Shown here: in pieces, positions 1-6,274 of the stretch
Layout of the letters: each line of letters begins with the position of its first letter
Numbering within the stretch: the stretch's first letter is position 1
NCBI GenBank assembly: GCA_003695745.1
Contig: RFHW01000125.1
Location: 1-6,445 of the forward strand
Source: Methanobacteriota archaeon
GTDB taxonomy: Archaea; Hydrothermarchaeota; Hydrothermarchaeia; Hydrothermarchaeales; SZUA-236
Direction of reading: 5' to 3'
Length of the DNA stretch: 6,445 nucleotides
The notes under the pieces: model-generated
Told to the model about the DNA's origin: nothing
What the model saw: the letters and a program-made list of their open reading frames with translations, nothing else
The model's database searches: none
Program-made: the position numbers and the translations under genes

Positions 1-45
1 CGGGCCGACGACGATGAAGAAAGAGTGGCATGAAACCCTAAAGTG

Positions 46-114
46 AAAGAGGACGTAGAAGCCCCTGTTTTAATCAGCCCAGCCAAAATCCTACTTCTTC
101 TACCCGTCCTCTTT
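46..114. repeat. Long imperfect inverted repeat (hairpin)
   Basis: AAAGAGGAC at 46-54 pairs with GTCCTCTTT at 106-114, and GTAGAAG at 55-61 pairs with CTTCTAC at 97-103. The only interruption is a CC bulge at 104-105, giving 16 base pairs around a 35-nt loop. The right arm ends in TTTT, so on the plus strand it could terminate a gene lying to the left. It could equally be part of a structured RNA. The pairing is seen directly; the role is not known. Confidence 0.5.
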
Positions 115-265
115 TGTCGAACTTCTCTGGTTATTCTGGCTTTCAGCCCACATTCCTCCAGTGTTTTACACCCACGTCTTTAAGGTTCCCTGCAAACTAT
201 CGAATGCACTTTTACATGCATTGCTAGCAGACTATTGCCAACAATGTTTTGTCTATCCTTTCTCA

Positions 266-273
266 TATTTATA
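266..273 (-). promoter_or_regulatory. Leftward TATA-like box without an assigned gene
   Basis: Read on the minus strand this is TATAAATA, a good match to the archaeal TATA consensus, inside an AT-rich stretch (about 262-320). Transcription would start near 244 and run left through a region with no good reading frame. It may drive a small RNA, or may simply reflect local AT richness. Confidence 0.2.
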
Positions 274-343
274 GTTTTATGCTTTAACGAAATAAAAATT
301 CTAAGATACTCTATACCATAAGGTTTGTGAATTGGACCCTGTT

Positions 344-374
344 AAAAATCCTCCAGCTTGGAAAGCCCCTTTCC
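344..374 (-). terminator. Putative terminator of the tyrS-aIF1A transcript
   Basis: On the minus strand, about 20 bases after the aIF1A stop codon, GGAAAG (374-369) and CTTTCC (365-360) form a 6-bp stem with a 3-nt loop. A run of five T follows at 348-344. Archaeal RNA polymerase stops at T-runs, with or without a hairpin, so this is a reasonable 3' end for the leftward operon. The hairpin and the T-run are separated by about 11 bases, so the T-run is the more likely signal. Confidence 0.45.
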
Positions 375-393
375 ATCTAACATGAGCGGCACC

Positions 394-684
394 TCAGAGC
401 AATCCCTGCTGGATCAGCCTGGCAACCTGCGGCTTCGTATACCTCCACACGATATCTGCCTTTTTATCCCCCTGCACATCCCACGGTCGCACTATGACCA
501 CATCTCCCACCACGACCCAGATGCGGCGTTTCATCTTCCCAGGTATCCGGGCCACCCTCACCTTCTCATCCTTACATCGCACGATCATCCTGGACCCGCC
601 GAGCATCTGCTCAACGGTGCCCAGGATCTCGCCTTCCTTGGGCATTCGAAGGCGTCTCAGCTGCTCCTCTTCAACATCGCTCAT
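394..684 (-). CDS. eif1a: Translation initiation factor aIF1A
   Basis: This is the archaeal homologue of eIF1A (bacterial IF1): a small OB-fold protein that binds the A-site region of the small ribosomal subunit and helps place initiator tRNA and mRNA. The protein is 96 residues from ATG 684. It contains the family signature in order: [19 protein letters not shown], then the basic [12 protein letters not shown] strand, [19 protein letters not shown], and a closing WRY motif. It lacks the long basic N-terminal tail of some homologues. A GTG at 691-693 overlaps the tyrS stop (GTGA) and would add Met-Ile-Trp. I prefer ATG 684 because GGAAAGTGAT just upstream resembles a Shine-Dalgarno sequence at usable spacing and because the protein then begins MSDVEEE. 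It lies 5 nt after the tyrS stop, so it is translated from the same transcript and probably coupled to it. Family assignment is firm; the exact start is less so. Confidence 0.93.
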   Translation of the reverse strand: MSDVEEEQLRRLRMPKEGEILGTVEQMLGGSRMIVRCKDEKVRVARIPGKMKRRIWVVVGDVVIVRPWDVQGDKKADIVWRYTKPQVARLIQQGLL

Positions 685-689
685 CCATA

Positions 690-1658
690 TCACTTTCCAA
701 AATAACCTCTTACAGGCGCAAGGATCTGCGCCACATATTCAGAAAGGCTTTTTTTAAGGTCGGCCGGATGCACCGCCTCATCCTTGAAATCCCTCTCCAG
801 ATTTATATAGCTATGGTAGCTGAGGTCGCCGCCGAACTTCTGAGGCCTCTTGATGAGGACCTCATCATATCTGGGGAACACGTGGTATCTGTAGAGCTCA
901 AGAACAGGGTTCCCCTCTGTAACGCCTGCCGGGCAGTATGCCTTCTTTATCTTCCTTGCGATCTCCTCAGGCGGGTCATCGACAGAGATGAAGTTGTCCT
1001 TGCTTGAGGACATCTTCTCATCGCCATCGAGGCCATGGATTATGGGGAGGTGGATGAATGCAGGCGATGGCAGGCCGAGCCTGGGCAGGTTGTCCCGGGC
1101 CAGCATATGTATCTTCCGCTGGTCAGAGCCGCCAACCGCAATGTCCACGCCCAGGGCCACCATGTCGGCCACCTGCATGAGAGGATAGAGCACCCGTGCA
1201 ACAGAGGGGTTCTCCTCATCTCTGCTTATCACATCCATGCTCCTGCGGGCCCGCAGCAAGGTGGTTGTGAGGGCAAGCCTCTGGACGTTCATGAAATAGT
1301 CTGGGTCCAGCTGTATCTCGGAGCCCAGGACAAAATCCGTCTTCACAGGGTCAAGGCCCAGGGCGATGAAACACTCCCTGTTGTAGTCCGCGATCTTTCT
1401 GATCTCATCGAGGCTCCCCTTGCCGTTGAGATGGGCGTGGAGATCTGCAAGGAGCACGGTCACCTTGACGCCTGCCTTCTGCAGGTCTATTAGCTTGTTC
1501 ACAGAGAGGGCGTGCCCCAGATGGATCTTGCCGCTGGGCTCATATCCTGCATAGGCGCGGAGCTCCCTGCCGCTGTCCACAAGCCCTTCAATCTCTTCTC
1601 TCGTCACCACTTCGCTTGTGTTTGCCAGTATCAGGTCCAGACGCTCATCCCTGTCCAT
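690..1658 (-). CDS. tyrS: Tyrosyl-tRNA synthetase (archaeal type)
   Basis: This cytoplasmic class I aminoacyl-tRNA synthetase joins tyrosine to tRNA-Tyr using ATP. The 322-residue product has the short archaeal/eukaryotic form (the Methanocaldococcus enzyme has about 306) and lacks the bacterial S4-like C-terminal domain. Visible landmarks are [15 protein letters not shown] (HIGH-type motif HLGH at 46-49), the KMSSS loop at 215-219, and a compact C-terminal anticodon-binding part from about 240 ([10 protein letters not shown], then [11 protein letters not shown]). By alignment from memory to the M. jannaschii enzyme, the tyrosine pocket is intact: Tyr36, Tyr158, Gln162, Asp165 and Gln180. The start is ATG 1658. 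A TATA box 24-31 bp upstream predicts an RNA beginning almost at the ATG. It is the first gene of the leftward pair with aIF1A. Nothing looks broken. Confidence 0.97.
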   Translation of the reverse strand: MDRDERLDLILANTSEVVTREEIEGLVDSGRELRAYAGYEPSGKIHLGHALSVNKLIDLQKAGVKVTVLLADLHAHLNGKGSLDEIRKIADYNRECFIALGLDPVKTDFVLGSEIQLDPDYFMNVQRLALTTTLLRARRSMDVISRDEENPSVARVLYPLMQVADMVALGVDIAVGGSDQRKIHMLARDNLPRLGLPSPAFIHLPIIHGLDGDEKMSSSKDNFISVDDPPEEIARKIKKAYCPAGVTEGNPVLELYRYHVFPRYDEVLIKRPQKFGGDLSYHSYINLERDFKDEAVHPADLKKSLSEYVAQILAPVRGYFGK

Positions 1659-1681
1659 AGCTGAAATAAGAGGGTGGAGGG

Positions 1682-1689
1682 TTTAAAAA
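1682..1689 (-). promoter_or_regulatory. TATA box for tyrS
   Basis: On the minus strand this reads TTTTTAAA, centred about 27 bp before the tyrS ATG. Archaeal transcription starts roughly 25 bp downstream of the box centre, so the predicted start falls at or within a base or two of the ATG, giving an essentially leaderless mRNA. No Shine-Dalgarno sequence is evident, which is consistent with that. Confidence 0.5.
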
Positions 1690-1708
1690 GCTTTACACTA
1701 TTGTTTGA

Positions 1709-1718
1709 TTTTATATAT
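1709..1718 (+). promoter_or_regulatory. TATA box for the HtrA-like protease
   Basis: TTTTATATAT is a strong archaeal TATA match. It predicts a transcription start near 1740 and a leader of about 14 nt that contains GGGAG at 1741-1745, eight bases before the ATG at 1754, as a modest ribosome-binding site. A second TATA-like string (GATATAA, 1730-1736) is too close to the start codon to serve. This box and the opposing tyrS box are less than 30 bp apart, so the two promoters may compete. Confidence 0.55.
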
Positions 1719-1753
1719 GATGAGACCTGATATAAACAGCGGGAGAGCGAAGT

Positions 1754-3007
1754 ATGGAGGACCGAAGTGTCTTTGCGCTCTTTACAGCGGCGCTGGTCAT
1801 CGGCGGCGCCCTGGGAGCAGGCATAAGCTACCTCATCTACGAGCCAAGGATCACAGGTTTGCAGGCAGACCTCGGCCAGATGAAGGCGGAGATGGACGCA
1901 TTAAAGGAGGACAGCGCCGGAGCCGAGATAAGGAGTTCGGTGGAGGCGCTCTCCAGAGAGATGGATTCCCTCTCCAGAGAGGTGGAGAGGGTAAAAGGCC
2001 TGATCCCGCCTGAAACCACGGGTCAGAGCGAGGAGGAGAGGATAATCGGGATATACGACAATGTGTCGCCTGCGGTGGTCTTCATCACATCCACGGCGCT
2101 GAGCTATGACTTCCAGATGGAGACGATAGTGCCTGAGGTGGGGGTGGGCTCTGGCGTGGTCGTCAGCAGAGACGGATACATACTCACCAACAACCATGTG
2201 GTGGAGGGCGCCGAGAACATCACCGTCTCCTTCAGACCGGGCGAGGAGCTCCCGGCAACGCTCGTGGGCACGGACCCGGCCACAGACCTTGCTGTCCTCA
2301 AGATAGACCCGCCGCCTGACATCCCGGTGGCAACACTGGGGGACTCAGACAAGGTAAGGGCTGGCATGACGGCTATCGCCATTGGAAACCCCTTCTCCCT
2401 TGAGCGCACCATCACAACAGGCGTGGTGAGCTCTGTGAACAGGACCCTTGACGCCGAGACAGGGGACATCATCTTCGGAGTGATACAGACCGATGCCAGC
2501 GTGAACCCCGGGAACAGCGGAGGCCCGCTCCTCAACTCCAGAGGCGAGGTAATAGGGATCACATCTGCCATCATATCCCCTGTAGAGGGTTCCATCGGCA
2601 TAGGATTCGCAATACCCATCAACACGGCGAAGAAGGCCATGGCCCAGCTCATCGAAAAGGGCTATGTATCCAGACCGTATCTGGGCATCACAGGCGCCTC
2701 TGTGGGAGGGTTCCCGCCGGAGCTCAACCTACCTGAAAAGGGTGTTCTCATCGTGGATGTGGTCATAGACAGCCCCGCTGACAGGGCAGGCCTCAGAGGC
2801 TCGGATATGGAGGTGCAGGTGGGGAGCATCATCTACCCTGTGGGCGGAGACGTGATAACATCCATTGACGGCCGGAGGACCGACACCATAGAGGACCTTC
2901 TGGAGGAGCTCTCCAAGAAAGAGGTGGGTGAAAGAGTCACCATCACATATGTGAGGGACGGCGTGGAAGAAACTGTGGAGGTTGTTCTGGGGGAGAGACC
3001 CGGCTGA
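1754..3007 (+). CDS. htrA: Membrane-anchored HtrA/Deg-type serine protease
   Basis: This is a trypsin-fold protease of the HtrA/DegP family (peptidase S1C), which removes or remodels misfolded proteins, here probably on the outer face of the membrane. The 417-residue product has these parts in order: a hydrophobic N-terminal segment (about 6-28) that looks like an uncleaved membrane anchor; a charged coiled-coil stretch (about 33-82) with a repeated SLSRE heptad; the protease domain (about 95-300); and a single C-terminal PDZ domain (about 305-413). The catalytic triad is visible as His148 (TNNHVV), Asp178 (ATDLAVLK) and Ser255 (GNSGGP). The PDZ peptide-binding loop is YLGI at 309-312. The short, weakly charged N-terminus before the anchor makes topology an inference. 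It is transcribed alone, divergent from tyrS and convergent with pan. One PDZ domain resembles DegS or the short archaeal/bacterial Deg proteins more than two-PDZ DegP. Confidence 0.93.
   Translation: MEDRSVFALFTAALVIGGALGAGISYLIYEPRITGLQADLGQMKAEMDALKEDSAGAEIRSSVEALSREMDSLSREVERVKGLIPPETTGQSEEERIIGIYDNVSPAVVFITSTALSYDFQMETIVPEVGVGSGVVVSRDGYILTNNHVVEGAENITVSFRPGEELPATLVGTDPATDLAVLKIDPPPDIPVATLGDSDKVRAGMTAIAIGNPFSLERTITTGVVSSVNRTLDAETGDIIFGVIQTDASVNPGNSGGPLLNSRGEVIGITSAIISPVEGSIGIGFAIPINTAKKAMAQLIEKGYVSRPYLGITGASVGGFPPELNLPEKGVLIVDVVIDSPADRAGLRGSDMEVQVGSIIYPVGGDVITSIDGRRTDTIEDLLEELSKKEVGERVTITYVRDGVEETVEVVLGERPG
1949..1981 (+). repeat. Two 12-bp direct repeats inside the htrA coiled coil
   Basis: CTCTCCAGAGAG occurs at 1949-1960 and again at 1970-1981. 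The period is 21 bp, or seven codons, which is exactly one coiled-coil heptad. It encodes the repeated LSRE unit. The repeat unit is also almost self-complementary. It looks like a recent duplication of one heptad or strong local codon similarity. Confidence 0.6.
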
Positions 3008-3082
3008 GCCCCCTCTTGTCGCCGGACCCACCGCCCATAGGAAGAATGGAAAAGGAGAAAGCCAGAGCCAAACCAGAGGGGC
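3008..3082. terminator. Possible shared terminator structure between htrA and pan
   Basis: Right after the htrA stop, GCCCCCTCT (3008-3016) can pair with AGAGGGGC (3075-3082) with one unpaired C, leaving a loop of about 58 nt. The spacer between these convergent genes is 89 bp (3008-3096) and has no long T-run on either strand. A paired structure is therefore the only termination-like feature I can see. The long loop makes this weak. Confidence 0.2.
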
Positions 3083-3096
3083 GGCGCCGATCCATC

Positions 3097-4353
3097 CTAT
3101 GTGTACATGACGCCTGCGGCCTCTGTGAACTGGGTCTCCTCCTTTGCCTTGAGCACCTTTTCAATGGCGTTGAGGAAATCCATCTTCGTCACCTTGTCCC
3201 TGTTCTCCCGGATCGCGAACATACCGGCCTCTGTGGTGATGGACTTGATATCAGCGCCTGAGGCGTTCTCAGTGAGGGTTGCCAGCTCCTTTATGTCCAC
3301 GTCACTGTTCACATTCATGTTGCGCATGTGGATTGCGAAGATGCTCTGCCGGGATTCAAAATCCGGGAGATGGACCTCGATGAGCCTGTCAAACCTCCCT
3401 GGTCTGAGCATGGCCGGATCTATGATGTCCAGCCGGTTCGTGGCAGCGATGAAGCGCACATTGTTCCTCACGTTGAAACCGTCCATCTCTGCAAGGAGCT
3501 GCATCAAGGTCCGCTGAACCTCGCGGTCACCGCTGGTGGAGGCCTCTGTCCTCTTTGCCCCGATGGCGTCAAGCTCGTCGATGAATATGATGGAGGGCGC
3601 CTTCTCAGTGGCCATCTTGAAGAGCTCACGCACAAGCCGCGCCCCCTCGCCGATGTACTTTCGCACAAGCTCTGAGCCGATGAGCCTGATGAAGGTGGAG
3701 TTCGTCTCATGGGCCACCGCCTTTGCAAGCATGGTCTTGCCTGTGCCAGGAGGCCCGTAGAGGAGCACGCCCTTGGGAGGCTCGATACCTACCTTCTCAA
3801 AGAGCTCAGGTTTGAGCAGGGGAAGCTCAACAGCCTCCTTGATCTCCTGGATCTGCTCGTCAAGACCGCCGATGTCTGAATAGGTGACACCAGGGGTCTC
3901 ATCGACCTCCATGGCCGCAACGGCCGGGTCCTTCTCCCAGGGCAGGACCTCGATGATGGCAAAGGACTGCTGGTTCATGGACACCCTCGCCCCTGCCACA
4001 AGGTCAGCCGGGTCCACGAACTGTGAGGCGTTCACAACGAAATTCGGCCCTGCAGAGCTTCTCACAACGACCTTGCCGTTCTCCAGGCGGTCCACGATGG
4101 TGCCCACAATGAGGGGTGGTGTGCGGAGGCGCTCCACCTCGCTCTTGAGCTTCCGGAGCTCTCTCTCCATATGGATCCTTTCATTCTCAAGCTCCCTTTT
4201 CCGATCCTCAAGGTACTGGACCCTCTGGGAATAGCCCTTCTTCACCCTCGTGTTCTCGTTTGAGAGCTGCAGACACTCCCGCTCAAGCTCCCTCACCCTG
4301 TTGAGCAGGTACTTCGTCATCTCCTCCTGGCTTTTCACATCTTCTTTGGTCAT
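3097..4353 (-). CDS. pan: Proteasome-activating nucleotidase PAN
   Basis: PAN is the archaeal hexameric AAA+ ATPase that unfolds proteins, opens the gate of the 20S proteasome and feeds substrate into it, like the Rpt ring of the eukaryotic 26S proteasome. At 418 residues it matches family length. In order: an N-terminal coiled coil (about 10-77), a conserved proline region RTPP at 77-80, an OB-fold ring (about 80-140), then the AAA+ domain. Walker A is GPPGTGKT (200-207), Walker B IIFIDE (255-260), the substrate-gripping pore loop is KYIG (232-235), and the arginine fingers are Arg317 and Arg320 in LRPGRFDR. The chain ends in Met-Tyr-Thr, a hydrophobic-Tyr-any (HbYX) motif, the element that docks into the 20S and opens its gate. 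All catalytic parts are intact. The gene is divergent from mbf1 and has its own promoter. No proteasome subunit gene lies in the window. Confidence 0.97.
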   Translation of the reverse strand: MTKEDVKSQEEMTKYLLNRVRELERECLQLSNENTRVKKGYSQRVQYLEDRKRELENERIHMERELRKLKSEVERLRTPPLIVGTIVDRLENGKVVVRSSAGPNFVVNASQFVDPADLVAGARVSMNQQSFAIIEVLPWEKDPAVAAMEVDETPGVTYSDIGGLDEQIQEIKEAVELPLLKPELFEKVGIEPPKGVLLYGPPGTGKTMLAKAVAHETNSTFIRLIGSELVRKYIGEGARLVRELFKMATEKAPSIIFIDELDAIGAKRTEASTSGDREVQRTLMQLLAEMDGFNVRNNVRFIAATNRLDIIDPAMLRPGRFDRLIEVHLPDFESRQSIFAIHMRNMNVNSDVDIKELATLTENASGADIKSITTEAGMFAIRENRDKVTKMDFLNAIEKVLKAKEETQFTEAAGVMYT

Positions 4354-4387
4354 CTTCTACCTAAACACCTATTCAACAATAACAACT

Positions 4388-4398
4388 AATAAATATTT
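4388..4398. promoter_or_regulatory. Shared symmetric TATA element between pan and mbf1
   Basis: AAATATTT at 4391-4398 is a perfect palindrome inside TAATAAATATTT. Read rightward, its centre lies about 26 bp before ATG 4421, predicting a leaderless mbf1 mRNA. Read leftward, it predicts a start near 4367 and a pan leader of about 14 nt. The 67-bp gap contains no second good TATA box, so one element may serve both directions. Confidence 0.45.
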
Positions 4399-4411
4399 CT
4401 ATCGATGATAG
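4399..4411. promoter_or_regulatory. Inverted repeat in the mbf1 core promoter
   Basis: CTATC (4399-4403) and GATAG (4407-4411) are perfect 5-bp arms around GAT. The repeat sits directly beside the TATA element and ends 9 bp before the mbf1 ATG, covering the region between TATA and transcription start where archaeal repressors often bind. No binding protein can be named. Confidence 0.3.
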
Positions 4412-4420
4412 TTGGCCATC

Positions 4421-4813
4421 ATGAACTGCGAGATATGTGGAAGGGAGATCGCTAAAGAGCCTGTTTCTGTGAAGATCGAAGGCACGCTCATGAGGGTCTG
4501 CAGGAGCTGCGCGCGGCTCGGTGAGGAGGTGCGCAGCCGCACCGCCCCAACCTCAGGGGCAGGGCCGTCGAGAAGGCCTGTGCACACCGGCGGATCTGAA
4601 AAAACCATTGACGTTGTAGAGGGCTATGACAGGCTTATCAGGAGGGAGAGGGAGAAGCTGGGGCTCACACAGGAGCAGCTGGGCGCCAAGATAAATGAAA
4701 AGGGCTCTGTCATTGCAAGGCTTGAATCCGGCCATATGAAGCCAGATATAAAGACGGCCAGGAAGCTCGAGCGGCTCTTCAGAGTCAGGATCCTGGAGGA
4801 GCTGGAGGAATAG
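4421..4813 (+). CDS. mbf1: Archaeal multiprotein bridging factor aMBF1
   Basis: This is a 130-residue homologue of MBF1. Eukaryotic MBF1 links activators to TBP and acts at stalled or collided ribosomes; archaeal aMBF1 is known to associate with the small ribosomal subunit. An N-terminal zinc ribbon has ligands Cys3, Cys6, Cys27 and Cys30 (CEIC and CRSC). A flexible basic linker rich in Ser, Pro and Arg (about 36-60) follows. A C-terminal Cro/XRE-type helix-turn-helix (about 68-125) contains LGLTQEQLGAKI and SVIARLESGHMKPD. I chose ATG 4421 because family members begin only two residues before the first zinc cysteine; a TTG at 4412 would add three residues and has no support. The mRNA is probably leaderless. 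It lies back to back with pan and 24 bp before the AIR-synthase-like gene, probably co-transcribed with it. Confidence 0.93.
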   Translation: MNCEICGREIAKEPVSVKIEGTLMRVCRSCARLGEEVRSRTAPTSGAGPSRRPVHTGGSEKTIDVVEGYDRLIRREREKLGLTQEQLGAKINEKGSVIARLESGHMKPDIKTARKLERLFRVRILEELEE

Positions 4814-4837
4814 ATGGTGTGAAAGGCGCTGGGATCC

Positions 4838-6193
4838 ATGACCGATCTTGAAGGATTCGCACAGAGGAGGATCATCGAGGGATGGGGGCGGCAGGACATC
4901 GTCTCTGCTCTGACCGAGCTTGTGAGGGAGTTCAAAGACTGGGAGATGGAAAAGGCATCGGCCTTCTCAGAGGCGGTGTACGAGGAGGTTAAGACATCGC
5001 TCGCCTATGTGGATCTGAAAGACAGGTTCCTCAAGAATCTCCTCGATTATCCAAAGACCGGTGTTGCCATGGGCGAGTTCGGCGTGGGCTCAAGGGGAGA
5101 GGGGGATTTCAAGGTCCACAGGGATATTGCCGAGATCATCGGTGAACAAAGTGTTGTTGTGGGGCCTGGAGAGCAGGATGATGCAGGCGTGGTAGAGGGA
5201 GGCGGCAGATACGTGACCGCAGCGGTGGACGGCATCCACTCACGCCTCTCCCGATTCCCCTTCCTGGCAGGCTTCCACGCCGCAAGGGCTTCCCTGAGGG
5301 ACATATATGTGATGGGCTCAAGGCCTGTGGCCCTCATCTCAGACATACATCTGGCAGATGACGGCGACATTGGCAAGCTCTATGACTACACGGCAGGCAT
5401 CTCTGCCGTTGCAGAGTCCACTGGAACGCCTGTTGTGTCTGGCAGCACCCTCAGGGTGGGCGGTGACATGGTCTTCGGAGACCGGCTTGTGGCAGCCGTC
5501 GGGGCGGTGGGCGTCTCTGAGACCCTGCCATCGGCAAGGCAACATGCCAGGGCAGGGGACGTGATACTCATGACCCTTGGAAGAGGAGGCGGCACAATAG
5601 CCACCACAGCGATCTACAGCGGCAGCTTCGATGTGGTGAAGGAGACACTGAACGTGGATTTCATGCGCTCCATGGAGGCGATCCACAAAGAGGGGCTGCT
5701 GGAGAATATCCATGCCACGACAGACGTGACCAACGGCGGGCTGCGAGGCGACGCAGCTGAGATCTCAAAGGCCTCAGGGACGAAGCTCATCTTTGAGGAG
5801 AGGGAGCTGAGAAAAACGGTGTCCCGGCCTGTGCTTACGATGCTCGAGGCGCTGGGCATAGACTACCTCGGCGTGTCAACAGATTCCCTGCTGCTCATAC
5901 TGCCAGAGGAGGATGCGCCGGAGGTCATGAAGGCGCTGGAAAAGGTGACCCCTGTCTATGAGGTGGGCAGGGTTGAGAAAGGAGCTGGCGCAGCCATGAT
6001 AAAGGAGGCAGACGGAAGCATTGAGGAGCTTAAACCCCTATTCAGGGAATCGGCCTATACAAAGGTGAAGAGGATCGTGGGCGAAACACCGCCGGAGGAT
6101 ATGGTGGAGATGTCACGGGCCCTTGACGCTGCAAAGAAAGAGGCCCAGAAAAAGAAAGAAGAGGTCAAAAGATGGATGGCGAAAAGAGATTAA
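4838..6193 (+). CDS. AIR-synthase-fold protein of unknown function (HypE/SelD/PurM-like)
   Basis: The 451-residue product belongs to the AIR synthase/PurM superfamily of dimeric ATP-binding enzymes (PurM, PurL, SelD, HypE, ThiL). A helical N-terminal extension (about 1-75) precedes a Gly-rich segment GEFGVGSRGEGDF (79-91). The AIR-synthase N half (about 100-228) contains GPGEQDDAGVV with paired Asp114-Asp115 for metal-ATP, DGIHSRL at 131-137 and SGSTLRVGGD. The C half (about 238-390) contains GRGGGTIATTAIYSG and TTDVTNGGLRGDAAEIS. A Lys/Glu-rich helical tail follows (about 403-451). There is no cysteine anywhere, so it lacks the C-terminal cysteine HypE needs to carry the thiocarbamate/cyanide group and the catalytic Cys/Sec common in SelD. 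Automatic annotation may still call it HypE-like or selenophosphate-synthase-related. The start is firm: an in-frame TGA at 4820-4822 leaves ATG 4838 as the first standard start. It follows mbf1 by 24 bp. Substrate is unknown. Confidence 0.85.
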   Translation: MTDLEGFAQRRIIEGWGRQDIVSALTELVREFKDWEMEKASAFSEAVYEEVKTSLAYVDLKDRFLKNLLDYPKTGVAMGEFGVGSRGEGDFKVHRDIAEIIGEQSVVVGPGEQDDAGVVEGGGRYVTAAVDGIHSRLSRFPFLAGFHAARASLRDIYVMGSRPVALISDIHLADDGDIGKLYDYTAGISAVAESTGTPVVSGSTLRVGGDMVFGDRLVAAVGAVGVSETLPSARQHARAGDVILMTLGRGGGTIATTAIYSGSFDVVKETLNVDFMRSMEAIHKEGLLENIHATTDVTNGGLRGDAAEISKASGTKLIFEERELRKTVSRPVLTMLEALGIDYLGVSTDSLLLILPEEDAPEVMKALEKVTPVYEVGRVEKGAGAAMIKEADGSIEELKPLFRESAYTKVKRIVGETPPEDMVEMSRALDAAKKEAQKKKEEVKRWMAKRD

Positions 6194-6210
6194 GCCATCC
6201 CTCTCCACCC

Positions 6211-6215
6211 TTTTT
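6211..6215 (+). terminator. T-tract terminator after the AIR-synthase-like gene
   Basis: A run of five T follows a pyrimidine-rich stretch 17 bases after the TAA stop, with no clear hairpin before it. Archaeal polymerase commonly terminates at such T-tracts. It probably ends the mbf1 transcript. Confidence 0.4.
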
Positions 6216-6274
6216 CCCGTCTTCGTCGCCTTCTCAAGGGCTACAGCTCGGCAAAAGCGCGGCCGGAAAAACCA

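Larger units (their letters stand above)
1..393. other. Intergenic stretch without a convincing gene
   Basis: This stretch is visibly richer in A and T than the genes to its right. Every plus frame closes quickly: one frame open at the left edge stops with TGA at 31-33 after about ten acidic codons (RADDDEERVA), and another stops with TGA at 43-45. Either could be the last codons of a gene lying to the left, but ten to fourteen codons are too few to decide. Minus-strand ATGs in 200-250 lead only to very short frames. What can be supported is a long imperfect hairpin (46-114), a leftward TATA-like box (266-273) and a leftward terminator (344-374) belonging to aIF1A. No tRNA-like cloverleaf was seen. 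Confidence 0.6.

Noticed and set aside
205..250. Short palindromes (TGCTAGCA, ATGCAT) and CATTG/CAATG pair, considered as an attachment site or tRNA remnant
   Set aside because: The arms are only 4-8 bp, no cloverleaf can be drawn, and there is no integrase or second copy nearby.
358..705. Plus-strand open frame opposite aIF1A
   Set aside because: It is antisense to a clearly conserved gene; its Pro/His-rich product is what the reverse complement of GC-rich coding DNA typically gives.
1035..1493. Long plus-strand open frame opposite tyrS
   Set aside because: It lies fully inside tyrS on the other strand, where all catalytic motifs confirm the minus-strand gene; no recognisable domain.
1705..2013. 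Plus-strand open frame starting before htrA
   Set aside because: It is out of frame with the htrA coding sequence, lies over its anchor and coiled coil, and its Arg/Gly-rich product has no recognisable features.
2104..2652. Long minus-strand open frame of 182 codons opposite htrA
   Set aside because: It mirrors the HtrA protease domain, whose triad is intact on the plus strand; Ser/Met/Pro-rich low-complexity product.
4412..4420. TTG at 4412 as the mbf1 start
   Set aside because: It would add only three residues before the conserved MNCEIC start, and the TATA position places transcription start at about 4420, downstream of this codon.
5339..5713. Minus-strand open frame with several Cys and His residues inside the AIR-synthase-like gene
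   Set aside because: The Cys/His content is a by-product of reading Gly/Ala-rich codons backwards; the spacing fits no zinc motif and the plus-strand gene is conserved.
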